A stretch of 64,000 nucleotides of DNA from positions 380,851 to 444,850 of the forward strand of contig JAUSCS010000006.1 in the NCBI GenBank assembly GCA_030651135.1. The letters are read 5' to 3'. Numbering within the stretch: the first letter of the stretch is position 1; each line of letters begins with the position of its first letter. Under the pieces are notes generated by a model. It had not been told where the DNA came from, searched no databases, and saw only the letters and a list, made by a program, of their open reading frames with translations. Shown piece by piece: positions 52,014 through 62,256 of this stretch. Both the position numbers and the translations under genes were made by a program. This stretch comes from Candidatus Woesearchaeota archaeon (GTDB lineage: Archaea; Nanobdellota; Nanobdellia; Woesearchaeales; JACPBO01).

Positions 52014-52789
52014 AATTTCCGTTTATCCTGCGGAAGATCGCTGCTATTAGGGTTCGACTAAGCCATGCAAGTCTTGGGATTCGCAAGAGTCCCGGCAGAC
52101 TGCTCAGTAACACGTCGATAATCTGCCTTATGGTCGGGGATAACCTCGAGAAATTGAGGATAATACCTGATAGGGGATTGAGGCTGGAATGCGCTTTCTC
52201 TTAAAAGCAATGCCATAAGATGAGTCGGCGGCTGATTAGGTTGTTGGTGAGGTAATGTATTTCTGAAGGAAACTGTTTAAATTCCGTCAGAATTTTATAT
52301 GCTCACCAAGCCGGAGATCAGTAGGGGCCTTGAGAGAGGTAGCCCCGAGAAGGGCACTGAGATACTGGCCCTAGCTCCACGGAGTGCAGCAGGCGCGAAA
52401 ACTTTACACTACGCGAAAGCGTGATAAGGGAACCCTAAGTGCTTATGTTTTTACATAGGCTTTTGTCAAGAGCAAAAATCTTGGAGAATAAGTGGTGGGC
52501 AAGACTGGTGCCAGCCGCCGCGGTAATCCCAGCACCACAAGTGGCGATCATAATTATTTGGCTTAAAGCATCCGTAGCCGGTTTGATAAATCTTTTGTGA
52601 AATTGTTAGGCTCAACTTAACAACGTGCAGAAGACACTATTAAACTAGGGACTGGGAAGAGTCAGAAGTATTCAATGGGGAGCGGTAAAATGCTATAATC
52701 CATTGAAGACTACCTGTGGCGAAGGCGTCTGACTAGAACAGCTCCGACGGTGAGGGATGAAAGCTGAGGGAGCGATCCGGATTAGATAC

Positions 52790-52984
52790 GAGAAATTTTC
52801 TAAGAAATGTCAGAAATCAAAAGGATGCTTAGAGACGCAGTCTCTGGCACCGCTAAAGCGGTTTCTGAGCATGCTCAAAAACCTTCGGTTTTTGACAATT
52901 TCTGGAGTTAGACTCGTAAATTTCGCTGTTAAACTACATTTATGAGTTGAATCTGGAATTAATGAAAATTTACTCGCTAATTAC
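52790..52984 (+). other. insertion (probable intron) in the 790 loop of 16S rRNA, containing element copy D
   Basis: The universal GATTAGATACCC is split after GATTAGATAC; CCGAGTAGTC follows 195 nt later. The ends pair: GATTAG with CTAATT, CGAG with CTCG, AAATTTTC with GAAAATTT, leaving an ATA bulge on one side and a single A on the other. So the ends form a helix with bulges, partly like a bulge-helix-bulge. The inside also holds hairpin ACTCGTAAAT/ATTTATGAGT and copy D. Removal is needed for a normal P-site loop. Confidence 0.75.
52808..52897 (+). repeat. two-hairpin intron-like element, copy D, nested in the 16S insertion
   Basis: Shortest copy, about 90 nt: AAATGTCAGAAAT, hairpins GAGAC-GCA-GTCTC and ACCGC-TAAA-GCGGT, then TTTCTGAGCATGCTCAAAAACC-TTC-GGTTTTTGACA. 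TCAGAAA pairs with TTTCTGA and TCAAAAACC with GGTTTTTGA, as in the protein-gene copies, although the loops are different. Removing it leaves a 108-nt shell, so this may be an element inside another intron. Confidence 0.75.
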
Positions 52985-53565
52985 CCGAGTAGTCTCAGCC
53001 GTAAACTCTGCGAGCCAGGTGTTGCATATTCTTCGGGAATATGCAGTGTCGTAACGAAGGTGCTAAGCTCGCCGCCTGGGAAGTATAGTCGCAAGACCGA
53101 AACTTAAAGGAATTGGCGGGGGAGCACTACAAGGGGTGCGGCGTGCGGTTCAATCGAATTCAACACCGAAAATCTCACCAGAACCGACGGCAGGATGAAA
53201 GTCAGGCTGAAGACCTTACTTAACAAGCCGAGAGGTAGCGCATGGCCGTCGCCAGCTCGTGCTGTGAAGTGTCCTCTTAAGTGAGGTAACGAGCGAGACC
53301 TGTACCTACAATTGCTAACGAATTTTGTGATCGAGCACATTGTAGGGACTGCCTTGGAAACAAGGAGGAAGGTGCAGGCAACGGTAGGTCTGTATGCTCC
53401 GAATGCTCTGGGCTACACGCGCGCAACAATGGTAGGGACAATGGGCTGCAACTCCGAAAGGAGAAGCTAAACCTCTAAACCCTATCTTAGTCCAGATCGA
53501 GGAATGTAAGTGTCCTCGTGACGTTGGAATCCCTAGTAATCGGACGTCAACAGCGTCCGGTGAAC

Positions 53566-53602
<37 letters not shown>

Positions 53603-53768
53603 TCCGAGCAGAGTCTAGATGAGGTTTGGTTTATTGATTAAATCGAATCTAGGCCCAGTGAGGAGGGTTAAGTCGTCACAAGGTAACCGTAGGGGAACCT
53701 GCGGTTGGATCACCTCCTTTTTTATTTTTATGTTATCATTAATATCGTTGCCCTAAAATTCATAATAT

Positions 53769-53895
53769 GGGCCCGTAGCTCAGACTGGTAGAGCATCGCC
53801 CTTGCATAATATTAAAGAAAGGCGGGGGCCTCGGGTTCAAAAAATCATGTTTATTATGGCCCAATGGACCATTTTTGAAAGTCCCGACGGGTCCA
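53769..53895 (+). tRNA. tRNA-Ala (TGC) with two introns
   Basis: Acceptor GGGCCCG/CGGGTCC plus A. Anticodon TGC at 53803-53805, stem TCGCC/GGCGG. A 13-nt intron (about 53807-53819) is at position 37/38. A second insertion of about 40 nt (about 53841-53880) splits the T loop between TTCAA and GT; its ends pair TTCAAAAA/TTTTTGAA. Removal of both gives a normal 74-nt tRNA. It occupies the 16S-23S spacer, typical of archaea. Confidence 0.9.
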
Positions 53896-54003
53896 TTTTT
53901 AATCAGATATTCGGTATTGTAATATCGAATATTAAAGGTCGAAAAATTACATCTTAATCCTAGTGTAATGATTATGAAGCCATGCATAGAGTGTTCAGAA
54001 AAA

Positions 54004-56889
54004 TGTTATTAGGTGGAGGACTCGGCTCTAACGCCGAAGAAGGATGCGACAAGCTGCATTAAGCTCTGGCTAGCTGCATGTAAGCTTTGAACCAGAGATC
54101 TCTGAATGAGACTTCTCATTAGATCCGAAAGGATGGGCAACGCAGGGAATTGAAACGTCTTAGTACCTGCAGGAAAAGAAATCAACGAGATGCTGTTAAT
54201 AAGAGCGACTGAAAACAGTAAAGAGCAAACTGAATCTTTTATTGAAAGATAAAAGAGATGTGGTGTTGAAGACTGCCTTTTAGTCCTACTGTTTGACTTG
54301 AACTCTTCTGGAAAGGAGGACGCAACAGGGTGATAGTCCCGTAAAGGTAAAACAGAGGATGTGGCAGTATCTTGAGTACTGTTTACCGGATACTAAACAG
54401 GAATTTGGGTGGCATCAACATCCAACTCTAAACACGTATAGAGTCCGATAGCGTAGAAGTACAACGATGGAAAGTTGAAAAGAACCCTTAACAGGAAGTT
54501 AAAAGAACCTGAAACCTAATAACAATGGTGGGGTGCGGCTCTTAGGAGTTGCACCATGCGTTTCGAATAACGTGCCAGGGAGTGCATTTGAGTGGCGAGG
54601 GTAATCTTACAAAGAGAACCCGAAGCGAAAGCAATTGCCCGCAAGCAATGAGGGGCAAGGTGTGAAAGTGCCTTTAGTCACTTGAATGCGACCCGAAGCC
54701 AGACGATCTAACCCAGGGTAAGGCGAAGCGGGGGTAAAACCTCGTGGAGGCCTGCAACTCTGCTACGAGCAAGTGCTATCCTAACCTTGGGCTAGGGGTG
54801 AAAAGCCAATCGAGTCTGGTGATAGCTGGTTCCTGCTGAAGTTGGCCGCAGTCAAGTCTCGAGTGAGATAGCTAAGATGGTAGAGATACTGATTTTGGGT
54901 TTAGGCTTCGAAAGAAGTCGACCCTTTGTCAAACTCCGAATATTTTAGCGTCTAAGACCTCGGGAGACGGGGATTCGGGGTAAACTTGAATTCCGAGAGG
55001 GGAACAACCCAGACTATAGTTAAGGTCCCAAAAACCAATTAAGTGTTATAGGCTGAAGAGCGTCAATAGTCTAAGACAGCGAGGAGGTTGGCTCAGAAGC
55101 AGCCATCCTATAATAAGTGCGTAACAGCTTACTCGTCAAGACTATTGGCCTCCAAAATGGACGGGGCTAAATTGGTTACCGATACTATAGACCATCTTCG
55201 GATGTGTGGTAAGCAGGCGTTCTATGAGGGCAGAAATATTCTCGCGAGAGGATGTGGACCTCATAGAAATGAAAATCCTGGCGTCAGTAGGATCATAGCA
55301 GTGTTAGAATCACTGCCACTGAAAGGGCAAGGGTTCCTTGACAATGCAAATCAGTCAAGGGTAAGTTAGTCCTAACTAAGCTCCCAATTGGAGTTTATTA
55401 GGAAAGGGAAAAAGGTTAATATTCCTTTACTGTTCAAGTATGTGCGGCAACGCAAGTTCAGTTTCTGACATTTTTGGCTGGACCAACATGGTTATTTATC
55501 ATGTTAATCAGAATAAATCTGGGGAGTATCGTAACGATGAGAACCAGATTAAATCTGAGATGAGTATTCCTATGGAGTATTTGGTTAAGGCCAGGAGTCC
55601 ATGAAAAAGGAACTGAAAAAAATCTTGAATAACTATACCCAGAACCAGCACAGGTGCCCCTAGGTGAGTAGCCTAAAGTGTGAAGGATTAATTCAATTGA
55701 GGGAACTCGGCAAATTAGCCCCGTAGCTTAGGTAGAAGGGGTCCCTGCGGTCGTGTTGAATAAATGCGATTGCAAGGTGCAATAACAAGGAGGGTCCGAC
55801 TGTTTAACAAAAACTTAGCTTTCCGCTAGCCCGCAAGGGTGCGTATGGAAGGTGACGTCTGCCCAATGCTTGTATCTCAAACCTCTATTCAAGGAGGCTA
55901 AGGACAGGTCAATGGCGGGAGTAACTATAACTCTCTTAAGGTAGCGAAATACCTTGTCGTTTGAATGACGACGCGCATGAATGACGTAACGAGATCCTCG
56001 CTGTCCCCAATTGAAGTCCTCTGAACACTCTTTTCTGGTGTAAAAGCCAGAGATTTCCAGTGGGAAGTGAAGACCCCGTGAAACTTTACTGTAGTCTGTT
56101 ATTGCAACGTGAGTTTTGGTGTATAGCGTAAGTGGGAGTCGTCTGAAGCTTAATCGTTAGGTTAAGTGTAGACGCCAATGTAACACCACTCATTAAGACT
56201 TACGTCGCTAATTAACGAAAGTTAAGACAGTGATAGATGGACAGTTTGGCTGGGGTGGCACTCTGCTGAAAAAGTATCAGCAGAGCCCAATGGCTGACTC
56301 ATTCGGGTCAGAAATCCGAAGTTGAGTGCGAGGGCAAAAGTCAGCCTGATTGGATTTCCACTAAGAAAGAATCCAAACATGAAAGTGTGGCCTAGCGAAC
56401 CTCTATGTCCTCCTTGCTGGGGGCTAGAGATGACCGAAAAGTTACTCCGGGGATAACAGAGTCGTCGCGCCTGAGAGTTCACATCGACGGCGCGGCTTGC
56501 TACATCGATGTCGGCTCTACCTATCCTGGCCGTGCAGAAGCGGCCAAGGGTGCGGGTGTTCACCGATTAAAAGGGATCGTGAGCTGGGTTCAGAACGTTG
56601 TGAGACAGTTTGTTTAATATCTACTGGAAATGCTTTGTGTCTGAAAGGAAGAATGCTCTAGTACGAGAGGAACGGGCATTCGAAGCCTCTGGTGAATCAG
56701 TTGTCTGTAAAGGCACGCTGAACAGCTACGCTTTTAAGGGATAAGAGCTGAAAGCATCTAAGCTCGAAGCCCTCCTTGAAAATAGACACAATGAATACGA
56801 GCAAAAGACTCGTTTAATGGAATCGATGTGTACGTGCAAAGCTTCGGCAATGCATTCAGCATGCGATTTCCAACAGTTCGACTCTTGAA
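54004..56889 (+). rRNA. rrl: 23S ribosomal RNA
   Basis: Landmarks read directly: AACTCTCTTAAGGTAGCGAA, GAAGACCCCGTGAAACTTTACTG-type region, ACTCCGGGGATAACAGAGTCGTC, ATCGATGTCGGCTC and sarcin-ricin loop CTAGTACGAGAGGAAC. The gene is bracketed by CCATGCATAGAGT (53980-53992) and ACTCTATGCATGG (56891-56903), the processing stem. I find no insertion at the usual intron sites. Ends are approximate. No 5S gene follows. Confidence 0.96.
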
Positions 56890-57009
56890 TACTCTATGCA
56901 TGGTTTTTCTTTATTTTTTAAAATTTGTTCAGATAGTGTGAACTATATATGTTTTTTATTAAAAATGTCGAGCAAAGTTTTATAAATGAATTAATACCTG
57001 ACAATTACG

Positions 57010-57678
57010 ATGATATCAAGTGCATTAGCCAAGTATCCTTTGGACTATATTGATGAATTTGAAGGTGATTTCATCCAGCTTATTAGGATGGCCCTTGAAC
57101 TTGATAAGGAGCTCGGTGTTGTTGATGAAAGAGCTACACGCAATCTTCCGGTTTATAAGAAGTATGTTGAGTTATTTAACAATAAATACAGCGGATTGGT
57201 TGCTAAGTTCAAAGAATCAAACACAGAACCAATGCTAAGATTGTTCATCCGGAATGAGAAAAGTGTAAAGAGGATTTTTGACGAGGTTATTGCAAAGGTA
57301 GAGCCTGACGGTAGAGTAGTTCCTATAATCGAGGGCTTAGATTCTATCGGGTCCGATATTCTTGAGATGGACAACATCAAAGACAAGAGGGAGTTTATAC
57401 TTGAATACAACATGATGAAAAGCAAGCTCTACGTGCAGTATTGTTGCGGCAAGGAAAGCATATTTTTGAAATACAGTAAAGATGCAGACATGGTGGAGAT
57501 CATATATGACCCCCTGCAGCTTATCAAAATGCACTCGCATTCATCAACATTCATAATCTGTTGCTATTATGCATTGCGTGGCGAATGGAAACACGGCCTC
57601 GATATAAGGGGCGCTTCTGTCAAGTTTTCATCTAGCGTATCTGCTTCAGGCAATATAACCGGTAAACCTTTAAAATAA
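57010..57678 (+). CDS. hypothetical protein
   Basis: 222 residues: helical first half (IQLIRMALELDKELGVVDER), then strands with LYVQYCCGKESIFLKYSKDA and FIICCYYALRGEWKHGLDIR, ending KFSSSVSASGNITGKPLK. Not recognised. It stands alone after the rRNA operon with a TATA-like TTTTATAAATG about 30 nt upstream. Confidence 0.65.
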   Translation: MISSALAKYPLDYIDEFEGDFIQLIRMALELDKELGVVDERATRNLPVYKKYVELFNNKYSGLVAKFKESNTEPMLRLFIRNEKSVKRIFDEVIAKVEPDGRVVPIIEGLDSIGSDILEMDNIKDKREFILEYNMMKSKLYVQYCCGKESIFLKYSKDADMVEIIYDPLQLIKMHSHSSTFIICCYYALRGEWKHGLDIRGASVKFSSSVSASGNITGKPLK

Positions 57679-57810
57679 TCTGAGGTTATTTACAATAATT
57701 TTTTAAACACAGAAACGTTTATTTTTGTCTCACAGTTCCAGCACCCTTGGCCTTAACGATATGATGAATCAGCAATAAATTATTTAAATCAATCGAGTTT
57801 CTCTTGTATC

Positions 57811-58215
57811 ATGTCGCGACTTTATAAGAATATGGAGGTTTTTAAATTAGGTTACGAGCTTGTATTGCATGTTTATGATATGCTTGATAAGCTTCCAGAG
57901 AACGAGCAGGACAATATCATTTCTCAGATGAAACGATCTGCGACATCTATTCCTCTTAATATTGCTGAGGGAAGCGTTAAGAAGTCTGATCGTGAGTTTT
58001 TAAGTTATTTAAGCCATGCTTATGGTTCTGCTAAGGAGTTTGAGGTTTTGCTGTCTTTATCAAAAGATTTGAAGTATATTTCCAATAAGGATTATGATTG
58101 TCTGTTTGTTAAACTAGATAAGCTAATGGCAAAGCTTTTTGGCTTTATGGAGAATATAGAATCAAGATTTGAGAAGAAAAAACAATTTTTTACACGGTTC
58201 AGGATGGAAAAATGA
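57811..58215 (+). CDS. four-helix bundle protein (23S intervening-sequence protein family)
   Basis: 134 residues. MEVFKLGYELVLHVYDMLDK, SQMKRSATSIPLNIAEGSVK and EFLSYLSHAYGSAKEFEVLL are the family signature. In bacteria such genes lie within 23S intervening sequences, in others freestanding. Here it lies 0.9 kb after 23S and overlaps kae1 by 4 nt. RNA-binding role is suspected but unproven. Confidence 0.9.
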   Translation: MSRLYKNMEVFKLGYELVLHVYDMLDKLPENEQDNIISQMKRSATSIPLNIAEGSVKKSDREFLSYLSHAYGSAKEFEVLLSLSKDLKYISNKDYDCLFVKLDKLMAKLFGFMENIESRFEKKKQFFTRFRMEK

Positions 58216-59189
58216 TCTGCCTCGGAATAGAATCGACTGCCCACACATTCGGGGTCGGAATCATAAACGATAAAGGTAAAATATTAGCAAATGCCAAAGA
58301 TAGCTATACAACTGAGAAAGGAGGCATACATCCGAAGGAAGCGAAAGAGCATCATTTAAGAGTTAAAGATAACGTTGTTGAAGATGCCTTGCTGAAAGCA
58401 AGTATTTCTCTGAAAGACATCAATCTGATTTCATTTTCACAAGGCCCTGGCCTTGCTCCATGCCTTATCGTCGGAATGGAAAAAGCGAAAGAGCTTTCGA
58501 GAAAATTGAATGTTCCTCTTGTTGGAGTCAATCATTGCATATGCCATCTTGAAATCGGAAAATTATTGACAAATGCAAAAGATCCGGTTCTGCTTTATGT
58601 TTCTGGAGCAAATACGCAGGTCATTGCTTATGAAGGCGGTAAATACAGGATTTTTGGCGAAACGCTTGACAATGGCGTTGGAAATTTCATTGATGCATTT
58701 GCCCGCGAGCTTGGGCTTGGTTTTCCAGGCGGGCCAAAGATTTATGAGCTCGCATTAAAAGGAAAAAATTATATTGAATTGCCTTATTGCGTTAAAGGAA
58801 TGGACATTTCTGTTGGCGGTATTTTGACAAATTTAAAGCAGAAAATAAAATCTGGATTTAACAAAGAAGATCTTGCATATTCGTGCCAGGAAACTGTTTT
58901 TTCAATGCTTGTCGAAGTTGCAGAAAGGGCAATGGCGCATTGCGGGAAGAATGATCTATTGCTTGGCGGCGGAGTAGCGTGCAATAAAAGATTGCAGGAG
59001 ATGTGCAAAATAATGTGCAAGGAAAGAACTGCAGAATATTATTGCCCTGAAAATTCCGTGCTTGTCGATAATGGGCTTATGATCGCCTGGCAGGGCATCT
59101 TGGAAAGAAAAAATGCAGCAAAGGATTTAGATAAGATTGACATTAGGCCTTATTGGAGGACTGATCAGGTTGATGTGGATTGGAGATAA
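58212..59189 (+). CDS. kae1: tRNA N6-threonylcarbamoyltransferase Kae1
   Basis: 325 residues. LGIESTAHTFGVGIIND, SFSQGPGLAPCLIVGMEKAK, VNHCICHLEIG (HxxxH metal site), LLLGGGVACNKRLQEM, and VDNGLMIAWQGILE. The catalytic subunit of KEOPS, making t6A in tRNA position 37. Bud32 is not fused, unlike in many archaea. Confidence 0.95.
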   Translation: MICLGIESTAHTFGVGIINDKGKILANAKDSYTTEKGGIHPKEAKEHHLRVKDNVVEDALLKASISLKDINLISFSQGPGLAPCLIVGMEKAKELSRKLNVPLVGVNHCICHLEIGKLLTNAKDPVLLYVSGANTQVIAYEGGKYRIFGETLDNGVGNFIDAFARELGLGFPGGPKIYELALKGKNYIELPYCVKGMDISVGGILTNLKQKIKSGFNKEDLAYSCQETVFSMLVEVAERAMAHCGKNDLLLGGGVACNKRLQEMCKIMCKERTAEYYCPENSVLVDNGLMIAWQGILERKNAAKDLDKIDIRPYWRTDQVDVDWR

Positions 59190-59199
59190 AAAAATAATT

Positions 59200-59550
59200 T
59201 CACCAAAACCTTAAAAACCCTTTTTTCTTCTTTTTGATCGAGCTCGGCTTTGCCTTTTTCGCTGCTTTTTCGCTCTTTACTTTTTGCTTCTTCGCCTTGG
59301 CGGTTTTAACATTCTTTTTCGCTTTTTTAGAAACATCTGCCTTTTTTGCCTTATCAGTTTTCGCTTCCGTTTTGATCAAAGGTTTTAGAATTTCAGATGC
59401 CTGCTCATACTTTGCCTGCTGCTCAGGGGTCAGCTCTGTGAATATGGCTCCGCAGTCCTGGCAGATAATTTCAGCCACCTTTTCATTGTAGACAATATTA
59501 TCAGTGCCGCATTCCGGGCAAAACTTAATTTCATCAAGCCTTACTGCCAT
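59200..59550 (-). CDS. zinc-ribbon protein with Lys/Ala-rich tail
   Basis: 116 residues from MAVRLDEIKFCPECGTDNIV. CPECG ... CQDCG is a TFIIB/TFS-like ribbon; the second half is Lys/Ala repeats like histone H1 tails (KKAKKNVKTAKAKKQKVKSE), suited for nucleic acid binding. Function unknown. Confidence 0.7.
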   Translation of the reverse strand: MAVRLDEIKFCPECGTDNIVYNEKVAEIICQDCGAIFTELTPEQQAKYEQASEILKPLIKTEAKTDKAKKADVSKKAKKNVKTAKAKKQKVKSEKAAKKAKPSSIKKKKKGFLRFW

Positions 59551-59631
59551 AATACTCACCCCTTAAGGCCATACTTTTACAGCTGGTTTAAATAAGTTTC
59601 GGAAATGTAAAGTAAAGTTTTAAGCTTCATA

Positions 59632-59835
59632 GCCGCACGCCACCACAACGGCAGCTGACGCACAAGCTCATTACATTCGCTCGTGCTACCTGCCACCCCG
59701 TAAGGGACAACCCCCGTCAGGTCAGCGCCGACGTGGCGTGCGGCGAGGCGAGGGTTGGCTCCTTCGGAGTGCCGAGCAGGGCAAAACGAGCATAGCGAGT
59801 TTTGACCGTCGCACCGCCATAGTCGGCGCTCTTAT
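59632..59835. ncRNA. GC-rich highly structured element, possible non-coding RNA
   Basis: In an AT-rich genome this 200-nt stretch is strikingly GC-rich. A perfect 12-bp stem GCCGCACGCCAC (59632-59643) / GTGGCGTGCGGC (59733-59744) encloses GCACAAGC/GCTCGTGC and a CCC-GTAA-GGG hairpin. Outside it are CTCC-TTC-GGAG and CAAAAC ... GTTTTG hairpins. I tested by eye for RNase P, SRP and 5S RNA signatures and found none. Strand unknown. It fills the gap between lonB and the zinc-ribbon gene. Confidence 0.45.
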
Positions 59836-59872
59836 TATCTGGAAAGTTCACTTAACAGAAAAATTACTACAT

Positions 59873-61741
59873 TTACTGCTTCATCCGCCTTATCCTTTTC
59901 AGAAGCCCTTCTTTTCCTTTCCAGTACAATGCCTGCTCAAGGACTTGGGAAATGTTCTCAACCGGGATGATCTCTATCTTTTCAAGCTTCTTTTTATCAA
60001 TAATTATGTCCTGCATGTTTGATTTTGGAACAATTACTTTTTTAATTCCTGCCTCAAATGCCGCCTCCACTTTTGAAGAGACGCCGCCAACAGGCAATAC
60101 TTCGCCGCGGACAGACAGGCTGCCCGTCATTGCAACATCCTGCCTAATAGGGATATTTTTCAATGCAGAGATTATTGAAGCTGCAACTGCTATGCTTGCT
60201 GAGTCGCCTTCAACACCTTCATAAGTCTGCAGAAATTGCACATGTATATCATAATTCTTTATATCTTCGCCAAAATATTTCTTTATTATTGCAGAAACGT
60301 TTTTAACAGCTTCTCTCGCTATCTCGCCCAATTTTCCAGTTGCAATTATTTCTTTTTCCTTTCCGCCGAATGCAACTTCAGATTCGATAGGCAGTATTAT
60401 TCCTGAATAAGCGTCTTCTGATCCGATGACAGCCAGGCCATTGACTCTTCCTATCTTTCTGCCTTCTGTCACAATGACTTCATATTCTTTTTTCCTTTCA
60501 ATATATCTGTCAGCCATCTGCTGCTCTAATGTTCTTGCAATTTTCTTTGCTTCAACTATATGTTTCTTTTCAACAAACTTGGCATTCTGCTCTTTTGCAA
60601 TATCGCCTGCTGCTCTTATCAGTCCACCCAATTCTCTCAATCTTAATGTCAGATGGCTTTTTCTATTTGCTTTATAGCGGGCTTCTTCAATTATTGCATC
60701 AACTGCTTCCCTGCTGAAGTGAGGGATTTTCTTGTCTTTTGTAACTTCCTGCGCAACAAAAACAGCAATCTTGTCTCGGTTTTCAGGAGTATCCTGGATT
60801 GTTTCCTTCATGAAAACTTCATAGCCATAGCCTCTGATGCGTGACCTTAATGCAGGGTGCATTCTTGCAACTGTTTCTGCATTTCCTGCAGCAACTAAAA
60901 TAAAAGTGCAAGGCACAGCTTCTGTTCTGACCATTGCTCCTGCAGACCTTTCGCTCTGCCCGGTTATAGGATATTTTCCTTCCTGCAGCGCAGTCAGTAA
61001 TTCCTGCTGTGTTGCCGGCTCTAATGTTGCAATTTCATCCACGAAAAGAACTCCCATGTTTGCCTTGTGTATCATTCCAGCAACCACTCTTTCATGCGCA
61101 GGAGTGCCTAGTCCCCCGCTTTGGAACGGGTCATGAAGCACATCGCCGAGCAAAGCCCCTGCATGCGCTCCTGTTGCATCCATAAATGGCGCATGTTTTT
61201 GATTAAAATTATCTACAATAACTTTAGGGACAGATTCCTTGACATTAGAACTCATTCTTTTATTTAGATTAAGGAAAAGCATGAATCCGATTATGAAGAT
61301 TATTCCTGTCATCATAGATGCTGCAAAAATAACATCCGATATCTGGCCCATTCTCCAGAAATAATAAGGCAGCAGCGAGACTATTAAAACAACAATAAAC
61401 AAAAGGATTGTCTGATTCTTGAATGAAGATGTAGTTTGAATCCTTGCCCTGAAGACAAGGTCGCGGCCTTTTCCTCCAGGCATTGTTCTTATTAAAGGCA
61501 TATTTTCATCATTTGGATTAGGGAATGAAACAGTATCAACAAGCTTTTCCTTCGGCAGCATTTCAGCCAGACCAAGCCCTAACATTGATTTTCCAGTTCC
61601 TGGCTCCCCTATAAGCAGAACGTGGCGCCTTTGCAATGCAGCCTTTTTCATGATCTCTACAGCAGATTCCTGGCCGATAACCTGATCTATTAGTCTTTTT
61701 GGGACTGGAATTTCAGATGTTGACTTGAAATTAAGCGGCAT
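59873..61741 (-). CDS. lonB: archaeal membrane-bound Lon protease (LonB)
   Basis: 622 residues. Walker [21 protein letters not shown] (about 40-60), an inserted two-segment membrane domain (about 105-160), Walker [15 protein letters not shown], and protease domain with [13 protein letters not shown] (catalytic Ser) and [20 protein letters not shown] (catalytic Lys). Degrades unfolded and membrane proteins. Confidence 0.95.
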   Translation of the reverse strand: MPLNFKSTSEIPVPKRLIDQVIGQESAVEIMKKAALQRRHVLLIGEPGTGKSMLGLGLAEMLPKEKLVDTVSFPNPNDENMPLIRTMPGGKGRDLVFRARIQTTSSFKNQTILLFIVVLIVSLLPYYFWRMGQISDVIFAASMMTGIIFIIGFMLFLNLNKRMSSNVKESVPKVIVDNFNQKHAPFMDATGAHAGALLGDVLHDPFQSGGLGTPAHERVVAGMIHKANMGVLFVDEIATLEPATQQELLTALQEGKYPITGQSERSAGAMVRTEAVPCTFILVAAGNAETVARMHPALRSRIRGYGYEVFMKETIQDTPENRDKIAVFVAQEVTKDKKIPHFSREAVDAIIEEARYKANRKSHLTLRLRELGGLIRAAGDIAKEQNAKFVEKKHIVEAKKIARTLEQQMADRYIERKKEYEVIVTEGRKIGRVNGLAVIGSEDAYSGIILPIESEVAFGGKEKEIIATGKLGEIAREAVKNVSAIIKKYFGEDIKNYDIHVQFLQTYEGVEGDSASIAVAASIISALKNIPIRQDVAMTGSLSVRGEVLPVGGVSSKVEAAFEAGIKKVIVPKSNMQDIIIDKKKLEKIEIIPVENISQVLEQALYWKGKEGLLKRIRRMKQ

Positions 61742-61792
61742 ATTTTTCTGTAAGAGGGGAATATTTAAAAATGTTGCGAATTATGTTAGTTT

Positions 61793-62125
61793 ATGGCCAG
61801 TAAATTGCTGAAAATAAGCTTTATCGGAGCAATAGTCGGGATCATTTTATTGTTCATCATATCTGAGAATATCAGCATAGCGAAGATTCCGATTGACATG
61901 ATCGATGAAAGCTATATCGGCAGAAGCGTAAGGTTTTCAGGCGAAATAACAAAGATAAGTTCGTGGGATAAATTCAGCTCTATTGAGGTTAACGGCAGGA
62001 TATTAGTTGTTTTGTTTGACAAGGTAAATCTGACAAAAGGCAATAAAATAGAGGTGATTGGGAAAGTTGATGAGTACAAAAATAAAATAGAGGTTGTTGC
62101 GGATTCGATAAGAATTATAAATTAA
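61793..62125 (+). CDS. membrane-anchored OB-fold protein
   Basis: 110 residues: one N-terminal membrane segment (IGAIVGIILLFIISENISIA), then an OB fold (GRSVRFSGEITKISSWDKFS, GNKIEVIGKVDEYKNKIEVV). Similar proteins are common in archaea; ligand unknown. It is divergent from lonB. Confidence 0.75.
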   Translation: MASKLLKISFIGAIVGIILLFIISENISIAKIPIDMIDESYIGRSVRFSGEITKISSWDKFSSIEVNGRILVVLFDKVNLTKGNKIEVIGKVDEYKNKIEVVADSIRIIN

Positions 62126-62130
62126 CCTGC

Positions 62131-62256
62131 TCAATCCCTGTTCCTGTATTTAATAAAACACGCGTTCTTCACCCAGCATGCATGGCATTGCTCTATTTTC
62201 TCATAGTTTTCGCCATAGCACTTGTCACTTACATATTTGACTAATTTTGTTTTCAT
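62131..62256 (-). CDS. very small Cys/His-rich protein
   Basis: 41 residues: MKTKLVKYVSDKCYGENYEK then IEQCHACWVKNACFIKYRNRD. CHACWVKNAC may bind metal. GGTGG lies 7 nt before the start, and the start follows the upstream stop at once. Not recognised. Confidence 0.55.
   Translation of the reverse strand: MKTKLVKYVSDKCYGENYEKIEQCHACWVKNACFIKYRNRD

Noticed and set aside
52790-52984. Group I intron in 16S
   Set aside because: Too short and I find no conserved P7/P3 core sequences.
59632-59835. RNase P RNA, SRP RNA or 5S rRNA
   Set aside because: None of the conserved core motifs could be found on either strand.
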